The notes below the pieces were generated by a model, which worked only from the letters and a program-made list of their open reading frames with translations, ran no database searches and was not told where the DNA came from. Shown here one piece after another: positions 36,101 through 47,900 of a DNA stretch of 64,000 nt (positions within the stretch are counted from its first letter, which is position 1; the number at the start of each line of letters is the position of its first letter). Location: contig JAGMVK010000002.1 in assembly GCA_020747065.1 (NCBI GenBank), positions 1,488,001 to 1,552,000 on the forward strand, in the 5' to 3' direction. The position numbers and the translations under genes are program-made. Source of the stretch: Cadophora sp. MPI-SDFR-AT-0126 (lineage: Eukaryota > Ascomycota > Leotiomycetes > Helotiales > Ploettnerulaceae).

Positions 36101-36629
36101 TGTAAAGTTGTGATCTTTCGAAATACTCACATTCAGGTCTTCTTCACGAGTGCCTAGATACTTCGCTCCAAATCTTCTGCAAAAGATCTTCTGGGTATTT
36201 TCTTCAGCGTCACGCGCAAGGTAAGAACGATAGACAGCTTCGGATACTGCGTGACAAAGTCAGTAAATCAACGACAACGTGTGTACGACTAATAGTGGGG
36301 AGAAATTGAACATAGCTCAGTAGCCACTGTGACGCATCTCACACCTCAAAAGCCACCTGGAGGGAAGCATACTATTTTGGATATACGGTAGCAAACAGCT
36401 CGATATAACCAGATTCATGCCTAGCCTTGTAGTTAGGATAATACTTTGATCCTCGGCCGTCATCTTTCTGAAGCTCAACGCGTTTATCTCCCTGTAGATT
36501 CCAGGTAGTAACCCACCTCGAGCAGAGTGGCTCTCTGGCTGCGTAGGCAAGCCATTCAGCTTCAATTACTGCCAAAACCTCGGCGTTGAAATCCGGAGGA
36601 TTGGGGAGATAATGGTGCTGGGTCGCCAT
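33104..36629 (-). CDS. Long disordered Ser/Thr/Pro-rich protein of unknown function, frame disturbed
   Basis: I do not recognise this gene. From an ATG at 36629 a folded-looking N-terminus reads E-V-L-A-V-I-E-A-E-W-L-A-Y-A-A-R-E-P, and a second exon at about 36130-36251 has K-I-F-C-R-R-F-G-A-K-Y-L-G. Exon 3 starts at about 36015 with W-I-I-H-R-I-K-L-R-T. The remaining roughly 900 residues are disordered, rich in Ser, Thr, Pro and Arg, and end in an Arg/Ser/Asp/Tyr-rich tail. The first donor is unclear; a weak GTTATA fits the phase. Near 34940-34862 a strong GTAAGA donor and a CTGCAAG acceptor explain one frame change as a 79-nt intron. Two others coincide with a C7 run (35099-35105) and a G14 run (34229-34242) and look like real indels or assembly errors. 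Nuclear RNA or chromatin work is only a guess from composition. Confidence 0.55.
34229..34242. repeat. G14 homopolymer at a frame change
   Basis: Fourteen G on the plus strand, read as Pro codons on the coding strand. The upstream frame stops shortly after it, and the downstream 360-codon frame starts just beyond in another phase. A length of 12 or 15 would join them. Alternatively a 73-93-nt intron with a weak donor and a GGCAG acceptor could remove the run. Confidence 0.8.
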
Positions 36630-36756
36630 TGTTGACGGTTCGGTGGGTTGTGAAAGTCCCATTTGTGGGATTGAATTGGAGAGAATGGTGCTAGGTCGCC
36701 ACTGTTGACGGTTCGGTGGGTTGTGAAAGTCCCATTTGTGGGATCGAATTGGTGTT
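36611..36756. repeat. 73-bp tandem duplication over a start codon
   Basis: Copy 1 begins at 36611 and copy 2 at 36684, with only a few mismatches over about 69 bp. Copy 1 holds the ATG used for the disordered protein. In copy 2 the same position is GTG, and an adjacent Gln codon has become TAG. Confidence 0.9.
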
Positions 36757-37321
36757 TTGGTCGTTGTTTTCAGAGCGAGCGCGTCATTCAAATATCAACG
36801 CTACGCGATGTTGACAAATAAACGTCCCACTTAAACAACCTACCAGCATCACGGTGAATATGAAATTAGCTGCCTGCGAATATACAGTTCAAAAGTCCAC
36901 TCAAAGCGAATATTAATGAGCTCTATTGGAATCTTGATCTGACAATGTTCTCGATTCTTGTCATGACATTTATGCCATTTGGAGTGGGAGCAAGAAGCGT
37001 ACCTGGAGAATCGGAGTTCCTTCCAGGAGACACCGGCTCAAATGCAACACATCAACCTAAGAGTATACGGCAACCTTGTATGTATCTTCTCTTCCATTGC
37101 GTATCTTGTAATCCGTATTTCCATTCAAGACTGTCATTTCAGCATCTCCAATACGAAAAGATGATTCCTCAGCTTCATGATGAAAGGATGATGTCTTGAT
37201 TGCTCTTCAGCCGTCCCTCGATACTCATCCTTACCCAACTCACGACATCTCCCTATCGAATCGAACCATAAGTTCCAAGCGCCACATAGAACAGAAGCCG
37301 CATCTTTGGAAGCATCACCAT
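36757..37321. other. Intergenic region upstream of the disordered gene and downstream of DUR3
   Basis: About 560 bp; short frames only, nothing recognised. Confidence 0.5.
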
Positions 37322-39892
37322 TTACCTACCAGTTATCGCCATCTTCCTCTGCCTCCGCCCATCAACCACCTCCCTCCAAAAGTCTATAAAGAACATCTTA
37401 GCTTCCCATATAGGCAACAAGGCACAAATAGCTAACGAACAAAACACCCAGATGAAGCTGATCACAATCCAACCTATAAAGAATCCCTTCGAGAATATGT
37501 AATGGCTAAAGAACATCGGCATTGGAATAATGAAATCCATGAGAAGCGTTAGGATGATGGATGATATGACGGCAAACTTGAAGGCGCCACGGAGCAGAGT
37601 CGGATCTTCCAGTATGGCTTCGTCTTCGAGCGTTTCTCGTTGCTCTTCTTTCTTGATTGGTTGCGAGGTGTTATGGCCAACATTGGGGAGGCTGCTACTG
37701 GTGGTGACATCCTCTGGGGATTGAATGCGCTTTTCAGCGTCTAGGACACCCGTTGGGGGGCTTTGTTCGCCGCTAGAGGACTCCCTGGACGTGATACCTT
37801 CAGCTACGGGGGCATTGATCCCGCGTGTGAATTCCCAATCGAAGTCATCTGGCTTCATCGAAGAGATGGCAAGTGTCAGAGCTAGTCCTATGAGAACGCT
37901 TGCCAGATTTCCTGCTAACGTAGGATACGAAGATCCGGTCGTTGCAATCGTTAGTTCTCCATAGAGTGTTTTGGCTGTGACCAGCCAAGCTGTGAGCCCT
38001 GCAGAGAGACCTCCGAGTGCTCCAAATAGAGCGCCGTTGCTGGATTGTTTCTTCCAACAGACAGTCAATGCTGCTGGGAAGACCGCACCGCCGATCAGCA
38101 AGCCCATCGTCAAGAAGAGCCAACCCAAATCAATGCCTATCGCGTTCCAGATGCAAGCAAACATAGCCATGACCACACCAAAGACACAGATCATAATATG
38201 CGAGACTCTGATCAGCTGCTCTGGTGATGCCAAGGGGTTCATGTACATTTTATAGACGTCGAATGTGAAGACTGAGGATACGGCGATGAGTTCTGCCGAA
38301 CTTGAAGATGTTACAGCCATGAAGAGGGTAAGAAGGAGTGCCACGGCGCCATGGTTTCCCAACAGAGCAACAGCTGCAAATGGTGCAGATAACCCGGACG
38401 AAACCTGAGACGTGGTCATGTCATTGGGATATGTCGGGTATGCGGGGTTGTCGGTGAGAGCAACTGCTGCGAGACCTAGAGTTGTTGCCTGCATGTCATT
38501 AGTTCTGAATGATGCCACATGATTTGGGGATCTCACAAATCCGAAAGGAATAGCGAACCAGGCTATGCCTCCCATAATATAGGCGCTAACGGCAGTCGTG
38601 GGTCGACTGGCGATAGCCCTTTGCCAGTATCCCTGGTCCAGGAAAACAGTTCCCATTCCCGAGCAAAGTTGAATAATTCCGAATACGAGACCAAGATTTG
38701 ACTTGAGGGTCAGATAAGAGCCATCTTGGTTGCCGGCCACTGGTCGTGCCTTGGAAGCTGCTGCTAAAAGCTCGAACATAGCTGCTGGAGATCCAATGAG
38801 TGCGTTTGATGTGTAGACAGAGAACATGAAATATAGAATGATGATCAAGACAATGAACGTATGTGTGTAATCGCCTATTGATAGTCAGCAAGTTTAATTA
38901 GGTCAAGAAAACGTTTGAGGATAGCTTACAGAGAAAAGTAGCCCGGAGCCCGCCTAAGACGACGTATACACAGACTCCAAGTGGAATCAAGAATATCGCA
39001 GCGTAAACATTCATGCCTGTCAAGGCAGTGACAACAGCACTTCCCCCAAGTAGTAACTGGCTTGCCACAAGGATGTTGGTGAGCAGTGCGAAGAAGATGA
39101 AGACAATATGGGTAGCTCGTCCATAGCGGCAGTGGATGATCTCAAGGAAGGTGTGGCATCTGGGTGCATTCTGCTTGACCTTGCAAGCCAAAACAGCGAA
39201 CATGAAAATCTGGACTGTAGCTCCTGCAGCGTCTAGCTTACATATTAGCAGAAGTCGAGAAAACAATCTTTGAGGCTGGACTAACACTATCGACAAATCA
39301 GCCAACGTGGCACAGAACAAGACAGACAGACATACCCAGAACGGACCAGCTATTCCGTATTGATAGGCAACAGTGCTGCTCTGTAGAAGGGTTGCTGCCC
39401 ACTTTAAAGAAATTAGCGTTATGAGCATCGAATTCTTGGGGTTGGGATCTCGGTTCCTAAGATATTGATCCCGACACATGCCGTTGATCCGGTCTCGGTC
39501 GCTGATATCATCAGGTAGAGAAAATCACATACTGTCCAGGCTGACACTATTCCGGCAGCGATTAAGCCAGATTTGATACTCCGACTCGCGGTATTGAACT
39601 CTTCACTTCCTTTGGTTGAGTATTTTGTGTACCGATTCTGTGATGTCTAATCAGATCTTGAGAACACTGCGGGCACTCCGGTACCTACTTGGATGTATGT
39701 GATTCCGGCCATTAGGATTGCGAAGAAGAACTATTTGTCCGTGAGACTCATGTTCCTCATCTTGATAGAGTAGGATGTCGTCGGTTGAACGTGCGAGATT
39801 CCTGTGAAGACTTCCAGACTTACCCCAATTCCCACAACAACACCATACCCAGCACCCTGAGGCAGTATTGGAGCAATCTGATTGGTTGCCAT
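37322..39892 (-). CDS. dur3: DUR3-type urea/polyamine permease (sodium:solute symporter family)
   Basis: Seven exons (39824-39892, 39689-39730, 39533-39637, 39332-39401, 38930-39232, 38537-38874, 37322-38488) give 697 residues, the normal DUR3 length. The start M-A-T-N-Q-I is followed by a G-A-G-Y-G-V-V-V-G-I-G span. Family segments follow: E-E-F-N-T-A-S-R-S-I-K-S-G-L-I-A-A-G-I-V-S-A-W-T, Y-G-I-A-G-P-F-W, A-G-A-T-V-Q-I-F, A-P-R-C-H-T-F-L-E-I and L-G-G-L-R-A-T-F-L. About 15 membrane spans can be counted, with a polar loop of about 90 residues before the last two. DUR3 imports urea at the plasma membrane by proton coupling. The fourth donor is uncertain (GTCTGT chosen because it restores the Y-A-A-G-A-T motif). 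The last intron is 48 nt and stop-free. The upstream region is dense in GATA-factor sites. Confidence 0.94.
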
Positions 39893-42800
39893 GTTATTTG
39901 GTGAATCCAGGCTCTTACTGGGATGAATACATGTTTCTGTCTGGAGGATAGATAGGGGTAGTCGAATTTATAGCATTTCGAGGACCATGGTGGACCACTC
40001 GCACAAGGTCTTCTCCACCGTTGGATGACATCAACACAACCATCATTATCGTGAGGAGATGCCGCCGGCCATAGCTGTTGACCAGATAGGAGAAACCTTG
40101 ACTTCAAAACCAAAAAGTCAGAGATAAAGGAATGCACAGAGCGAGAGCACAAAAGTGGGATATTTATCACTCAAGAGGGAAAGTCAGAATTGTCTCAAGA
40201 ACACCAATCGGTGGGTCCTCGCGGTATTTCGTCTCCATGAATTATCCACACGTCAATCATTCTCGGCAGTTCTGAGAGCTATCTTCAGGAAGATAAGAAA
40301 AGAGACACAGGTTGCCCGTTCAGGGGCCGCGATTAGCAAGTTGATATTGACTGAGCTACGTAATAGGTCAGAGGCGTAGTTGCGAATATGCAGGCACAGA
40401 ACTTATCTCCAGAACACTGAGAACGGGGATGATCTTCGTTTTATCTTGCAGTGACATGCAGACATGTAAGCGAGACGGCCAGCAACCTCTTCGTAGCTCC
40501 TTGAGTTGATTCGTATGATAGCCTCCAAAGCATTAAGTACCGTCCTCACTCGACATATGGCTCTCAGTTCATTCATCTTGGAGCTGCAGTAGACTGTTTT
40601 CTGCGATTATGTCAAGGTGTCTGAAGATGACCCAACTTTAAGAACAACAAGTGTCATAACACGCCTCTACGTCACTGACGGCTTCTAGAATATCACTGTT
40701 TATGTGAAAGAAAATTAGAGTGTCTGTCTCGCTTGAAGAATTGTTTAACGAGTACAGGTTGCATGCAGCTGGCTTGACCTTTAAGAAAAACCTTAAGGCA
40801 ATTAATTTACCTGGCAACTAATTTGGAATTGAAACGACCTTACAAGCTTGATAGACTCGTGGCAGTTTTTGAAACAATGAAATTGGATACTGGGAATGCG
40901 TCCAGGAAGAAAGGAGATGTCCTTATAAGCTCAGCCAGCATTGATCAATTACATCGCTGAAACACGGCGCGTAAGCTGGACGACTTGTGACGAAAGCTGA
41001 GATTGTACATGAGGTTTCATCAACATAGACCCAAGCAGCTCTGAAGGGATAAAGTGAAGGAAGACCAAAGTCGAAGACCGAACAAACAACACCAGAACGA
41101 GGGTATCTAAGCATTGACGATACAGATGGAGTGAAAATTGGCATGTTAGATGTGTTTTGAGACGTATGAACTTGCCGAGCACGTGGCTGAAGTTGTTTTC
41201 CCATCCATTCCGCATTTCGAATCGAATTTCTAGTTACAAGGGACTACCTGTCATTGCCACCGAGAGGAAATTTACTCCGCACTCCCAAGCTGCAAAATAC
41301 GTCGGTCCCATAATTGGATAAATTACGTCTCCTTCCCCGCTCTGGCGGTTCTGTTTTTCGAGCCTTACCTCATTCTTATCCGGCTGATATTCGTGGCGTG
41401 AGCATGTTGCTGTATGCTTAGCAGGATATAACAATCACACGATCCAGTGCAATTGCGCAGTTTGTTATATCTACACCATTGCCAAAAGGATGGATGCTGG
41501 ATTGTACAGTACTCAGCAACGAAGGAGCGGGAGGCACGAAGGAAGGGGGCGAAGAAGTCTAGCCTAATAATTTACGCTAGTCGAACCCCACAAGTTTCAT
41601 CTGAACTTCGTGACAATTGGGAGCATCAACCATCTTCTAAAGTACAACGCCATGGACAGCAAGTATTTTGCATACCGTATTTACACACTAGATACTCAGA
41701 AAGCAGTACAAATTTCTGTCCGGATCTTTTGAGCGTCTCATCTCCTTTTCGATGACAGTGATGATGAGTAAATTCTCGCGCAGGTGGTGCGCGGTTGCAC
41801 AGAACGCTCTACTGGCCCGCTAGACACATTTGTGTGCAACCTGTTTTGACTTTGCCAATGTGTGCAAAGTAGTACGCGATATTAGCTCGAGGAGATTCCA
41901 GCATAATTCGTCTTCTTGCGCGATCAAGTACAAGTGAAGAATCGAGATATCATTCCAGTTCAAGATTGAGGGGTCCATCGCCAACCCCTTAGTCCAGGAG
42001 TGGAGGTCAGTGCGATATCCTGTCGCTGTCTTATCCTTGCGCGTTGGAGCAGGATCCCCGGTCCTCATCTATCTACACACTCTCCTCTGAAGCAGAGCGG
42101 CCGTTCAAGACGAGATCGCGGGTTAAAGTGATGTGGCATACATTCTGAAGAAGGCTTTGTACTTCAATGTTTGTACAACCAGTTGTAACGAAGGAACAGT
42201 TCAACAGTCAGTCGACTCACGATCCCCCAGCAGCCAACAGCCGGCAGTGGACTGCTAGCCTTGTCGAGTCTTTGGCTCTCGTGGCGGCATATGACCCCTG
42301 CATTACGCTAGCAGACAGCAACCCTGGATAAATGGGCGTATGGATGTGCTGTTTGCTTTCTGGCCACCTGGCTTACCGCCAAGGAACGAGGGCGGTGGGT
42401 GATGTTTGCCCAAGTCAGTCTGCCTTCCAGCAGCATCGGGATTTTGATCTCAGATCCAAGTTCGAGGATCATATATTTTATCTTCATTGTGTTGTTTGCG
42501 AAATGCTAGACGAGATTTGATGGCTTACTCCAACGGTCCTCGTCCGGGCCCCAACTTCTGATGCTTTCGTCTCTTGGCTCCACCGTCCGTCCCAATTACG
42601 AGTGAGGAGGGCAGGGTATGAAAGTAGCTTACCTTGCTACCCGACCGCCTCATCTACTTTAGGGCCGCCCCAAAGGCTCAAGGGCTCAAGGGGTGCTCTG
42701 ACGCCTGGCTTCCCGCATGTCGATCATTCATTGTCATTCGCCGCCCTTCTTCAGCACAGCACCAACAGCACCTTCAGCACACCGTGACAATTGACGAAGG

Positions 42801-44910
42801 TAGGTGGTGAGAGGATCCAACTCGAGCGAGTCTTTCAATCTGAACGCCGCCTTGCCTTCTCTGCCCCTCCAACGACTGTTGTCCGATGCCCGCCCTGGCT
42901 TGCCGACATCCATCATTATAATCTGCCTACCCTTCAGCAAAATTACAACAGTACTGAGCATTCAAGAGTGAAGCTTTAATCAGATCCGTGATCTCGGAAG
43001 TATAGAGCGCTCGTGCAGTCCCGGCGCATAGTTCATCACGATGCTCTGAAACCCTTGGGCTGAATACTCGTAGATTCGACAAGGACTGTCTGCATGGATG
43101 GAGGACACAGAGACCCACCCTTTGTTGCGCCTACTGTACCACTAGCTTACCGTCCCTCTGCATCTGCATCTGCATCTGGATCTCCAACTACGTCCCTCGA
43201 AAATTGCTGAAAAGATGTGAAAGTTGTGATGTTGTCTTCCAGATCTTCCCAAGATCGCCCACGTACCTACTAGGGAAGACTACTGACTGAATGACTGACA
43301 GAATGACTGGCTGACTGGCCGACTGGCTGACCGGCTGACTGGGCGCTCACAATCTCCAGCAAACTCAGCATGTGTGTCTGGGGAAGGGTTGCCTGGATGG
43401 ACGGGCACATCCAATGAACCTGCAAACGACAACCTGGGGGCGCAATTTGCCTCCCTCCTTAGCTTTTCTGCTTCTTGGTGTGGTCCTTTTCGGGGACAGA
43501 TGTTTTAATGGCACATAGAAAGCTGAAACCTGTTCAGCAGCAGCAGATACTCCTCATACCGTAAAGCCCAAGGTTCACTTGGTGAATGTCCACGATCACA
43601 TCCAGATCACCTCTCGCAGAGCAGATATCTTGCTGGCTGGTCAGGAATGGAGAGAAAAACATACCACTGGATTAATAACCAGCAGCCGCTAGTTGTCCGT
43701 ACTTGTGCTGATTTGTAAAGATGTAATCGTTCGTGCCTTGCGACAGTTGAGTATTTCTCGCGAGTCTGTATCACTCGTCTCATGTATTCAATTGCGGTTG
43801 ATGGTATTTTCTTCAACTCAAATTCATTCATGATTCTGATGCCGCTTGCTTGCATCTTCTCTGGTCCCCTAAGGAGATTGTGACCTCGCCCCAGCGCAGC
43901 CCAGTCCAGCTCATCCTATCCCATCCTATCCCTTGGTGAGTCGAGTTGAAGTATTCCTGTCTGGTAGGTTTGCGATCGTACACAGCCGACTAGAGTCAAT
44001 AATTGTGGTTTCGCTAAACCCTTTCAGGCCCCCCGCTAGCGCTTCCCCCCCTCCCATGAGGAGAGTCCCGTCCCATTGCAAGTGCGTGCCCTGCTGGGCC
44101 TTGAGCCTTGAGCATTGAGCCAGTGCCCTGTGCCCGCCTCCTCGACCGTCGTCTCTTTTCCTTCACATCCACCGAACAAGCAATTTCACCTCACGATTTC
44201 CTAGGCACGACGAGCCACGACGAGCCACGACGAGAATCAGATCTCACGAGACGAAGATACGGCACGATAGCACGCACGCAACGCAACAGGTTCGCACGAT
44301 ATTCTTTTCGCTTCAACAGAAGCCTGGAGTGGTAGTGACCGGCAGATCAGCTCCTTGATCTGTTACCCTAGCGTTGCCCTGGTGTTTTATCTTGCCCTCG
44401 TCCATGCGCCGCGACCTCCTCACGATACTTTGCTGAACACCTCACTCGAACTTCCCCTACTTTGATTACCGCTGCACAATTACTTCGACGACATCATCGA
44501 CCGATTGAATGAAACTTCAGAACCGTATACGCTCAATCGTGCTTTCTCCTTTACCTCGACCCCATTCATCCTCTGACGCTTCGAAATCCGCGATACGCAG
44601 CAGCACCCTCCTTCCGCTCCACTTGCGTCGCAAACACATGTTCTTTCTTCAGAAGCAGCTATTCGCGGAATAAAAGTTGTATTTCTATGAGGAAGTACCA
44701 GGGAGACCAAGGCACACCCTATTGATCATCATCTGCGCTACACATATCCCTTCAGTCCCGGCCCGTTTCAACATCGAAAGAGTTCGAATTTCTTCGTACG
44801 GCGGACAAAGAGCACATCTTCAAGCTCAGAACGTGGAGCGTAGGTCAGGTCGCGGACCTGTACCGAAACCTCATTCTCTTGCTTAGGATCGTGGCCTACC
44901 AGCTGTCGAG
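39893..44910. other. 5-kb region without a convincing gene
   Basis: Besides the GATA cluster next to DUR3, I see only short shadow frames on both strands. Simple repeats include GACTG/GGCTGACTG units at 43282-43343 and about three copies of the 10-mer CACGACGAGC at 44206-44234. The last 1 kb is likely the promoter and long leader of med15. No transposon ends, RNA gene or relic protein could be recognised, but a decayed element or a long non-coding RNA cannot be excluded. Confidence 0.5.
39950..40446. promoter_or_regulatory. Cluster of GATA-factor (HGATAR) sites upstream of the urea permease
   Basis: Eight HGATAR hexamers on either strand: AGATAG at 39950 and 40084, AGATAA at 40122, TGATAA (reverse) at 40164, AGATAG (reverse) at 40279, AGATAA at 40291, and AGATAA (reverse) at 40403 and 40441. 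About 1.5 are expected in 500 bp by chance. AreA/Nit2-type nitrogen regulators bind such sites, and urea permease genes are known targets. Confidence 0.65.
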
Positions 44911-47900
44911 ATGGACCCAGCAAATTTCCAACAACAAATGGGCGGTGGCCCTGGGCCGATGATGCCCCAGCAAATGCAGCAGCGGCAACCCCAGAATCCA
45001 CACGCTTCCGCTCAGATTCAGTCGATGATCTTCTCAACCCTTCAGCAACAAACGGGTACTCTTACTGGTTGGCGAACCCAGATAATGCCGAATGAACGTA
45101 TGGGTCTGATATTCAACATGTGAGTATTCGCATGGTTTAAACCAAAGATTCTCGACCCTTCTCGAATTTCTATACTGACGTATTCAACACTAGAATCGGA
45201 AATCTCCGCCTGGCCAGTCAAACCCAATCGAATGCTCCAAGTTTGCAAAAGATGATTGAAATTGGAATCCGATTCGAGAAGGACATATTTGACAAATCTC
45301 AGAACAAGGTTCGTGTTGGAAGATGTTCGAGACACAATATTACTAACGAAGCCAAGGAAATCTACAAACAGGAGGTCCAAATGAAACTAGAGCAGTTATT
45401 AGAACGACGAGCAGCAAACCAAGCCGGTATGCAACAGCAGATCCACCAACAAGCTCAGGCGCAGGCACAGGCTCAACAAGCCCAAGCTCAGCAGCAAATG
45501 ATGATGAATCAAAACAACATGCCTGGGCAAGGCCCTAGAGTCATGCCTCCACAACCACCTCAGCAAGGCTTTTCACACCTCCAGCGTCAGATGCAAGCCT
45601 CCCCACTCCCAGGACAACAGCCACCGCAAGCTCCCATGGGACTGCCAAACCAAGGACCTCCACAGAACATGGCTCAAAATCAACAGCAATTTGTTCCCAT
45701 GCCACAGCAACAGACCATGGGTGGCCGGCCGGTCAATGGTCAACCGCCCATGAGCCAGCAGGACAATGCGGTTGTCAATGAACTTACTAACAGACTTATG
45801 TCTGGGGCTTCAGAGGAGGAGAAGAATACGCTCAGAACTTCATTGCAGCAACGAATGGACCCAGCACAGTTCAACAAGTACCAAGCACAAGGTGTAGATC
45901 CAATCTTCATGTACTATCGAAATCAGGCCATGAACAGACTTCGCCAGGAGAGAAGCCAGCGCATGCAACAAGCCCAAGCTCAGCAACAGCAGCTTGCTCT
46001 CTCCCAGCAGCAAGCTCAGAATGGGCCAGTAGCGCCTCCTATGCAACCGCAACGATCTATGAATCCTAGCCCTATGAATGGACAGAATCAACCACCTGTA
46101 TCCGTGGGTGGCAACCCAGATTTCGGGTCATTTATGGGTAACATGGAGAATCTTGCAGCACAACAGCAACAGCAGGGCGTACTAGCACAAGAAGCTGGGC
46201 AGATGGTAGTTCCGGCCAGTGTTCCTCCTCGAAATGGAACTCCACAGCCGGGTATGGCCGGTCAAGGCATAGACATGGTTCCCAATCCTAACCCTCGAGC
46301 TCAGCAACAACAGCAGATGTTCAATGCTCAGCAGATACAACAACAGAGAATGCAGCATGCACAACAGCAGCAGCAGCAGCAGCAATCGCAGGCCCGTTTG
46401 AACGCGCAGCAAAAAGCGCAGCAGTCGATTGGGCTTCGAGGACAACCAGGTGGAATGGGTCCTGGTCCGAACCCGCCACAGCAGAGTCCTGCAATGGCGA
46501 CACTTAACGCCCCATTGAGAACGCCTTCACAGCCGATGGCCCATCCAGAACCACCTCAGGTCAACCCCAATGCCCAATTTGGCCAGCCACTAGATCCCCG
46601 CTTTATGCAAGGGAATCGACCCGGACCAGCAAACGGTATGACCTTTGCAGGACTAAATCCTGCTATGCTTCAGAATATGACACCGGAGACTCAAAGGGCC
46701 TTGGCTGCCATGCCGCCAGACAAGTTGAATGAGGTGGTTAAGCAATGGCACGAATCCCGCGCCGGGCAGATGAATGCCGGAAATATGGCTGGGGGGCGAC
46801 CTCCAATGCCAATGCAAGGACCTGGCCAGTCTCGACCTGGTCAGCAAATGCCACCAGGTCCATTCAATCCTCAAAATGGAGCGAATCAATTCATGATGGG
46901 AAATCCAGGGCAACGACCACCCCAATCGATGGCACCAGGCATGAATCCCCAGCAACAAATGCTGTTACAACAACAAATGGCTAGTCTACGGCAGAATCAG
47001 ATCCAACAGCGTGTGGGTCCGAATGCTGCACAGATAGAGCAGCGCAGTCTACAGCAAATGGATAATGTGGATATTCCCCAGATTTTCCATAATCATGCCA
47101 GTATGCCCCAAGGGAGTCCTCCAGAGATCAAAAAATGGGGGCAACTCAAGCAATGGATAGCACAGAATCCAAATCTTGCAGGAACGGGGAGCCTCGATGC
47201 CGTCAAGAATCTCCAGAAGATGCATTATGCACAGGCGGTACGCAATCGCCAACAGGTCCAAGGTGCTGGTATGCAGCCAGGTGCCCAACAAAGCATGGGC
47301 CCAAACGGTCCTCCGGCAATGGTTGCCCCTGTGGCGCCTATGGTACCTGTGAATAACAGTATGAATATGCCAGGCCTTGGCCAGTTGCGACAGCCCACTG
47401 CTCAAGAGATACACACGATGCGAACACATCCCAGTGGCAAACTGACGCAAGCAAGCGATGAACAGATACGAGCTATCTTTATGAGAAACCAGGCTAACCA
47501 GCTCCAACAACAAGCTCAAGCCCAGGGTCAAGGACAAATGACACCACAGCAGCATCAGCAACGCCAACAAATGATGGCCCTGCAATTGAGTCGGATGCAA
47601 CAAGCAAACGCCCAAGCCCCCCATATGACCGGGCAGCCAAATCCAAATCAGATTGGGCAAGCTCAACCCAAAACGACGCAGGGTCCCAAGCCACCTCAAG
47701 CTGGCCAAAATTCCGGACCTCAGGCTCATCCCGAATCGACTCCTGGTATTCCGAACAATCGACCAAACTCTCGACCCCAAGCAAATGCTCGAAATGCGGC
47801 CCAAACATCCTCACCTGCGCAACCAGCCAAAAACTTGAAGCGTGCTAGTAGTGATGATGTTATTGAAGTCCCTAATCCCAACACTCAACAGCCACGCCCA

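Noticed and set aside
40000..42520. Several 60-115-codon frames between DUR3 and med15
   Set aside because: No family resemblance, no splice links, and unlike real coding sequence elsewhere in the window.
47049..47804. 251-codon frame antisense to med15
   Set aside because: It is the mirror of the Gln-rich coding strand (Leu/Trp/Arg-rich), has no ATG start and no family resemblance.
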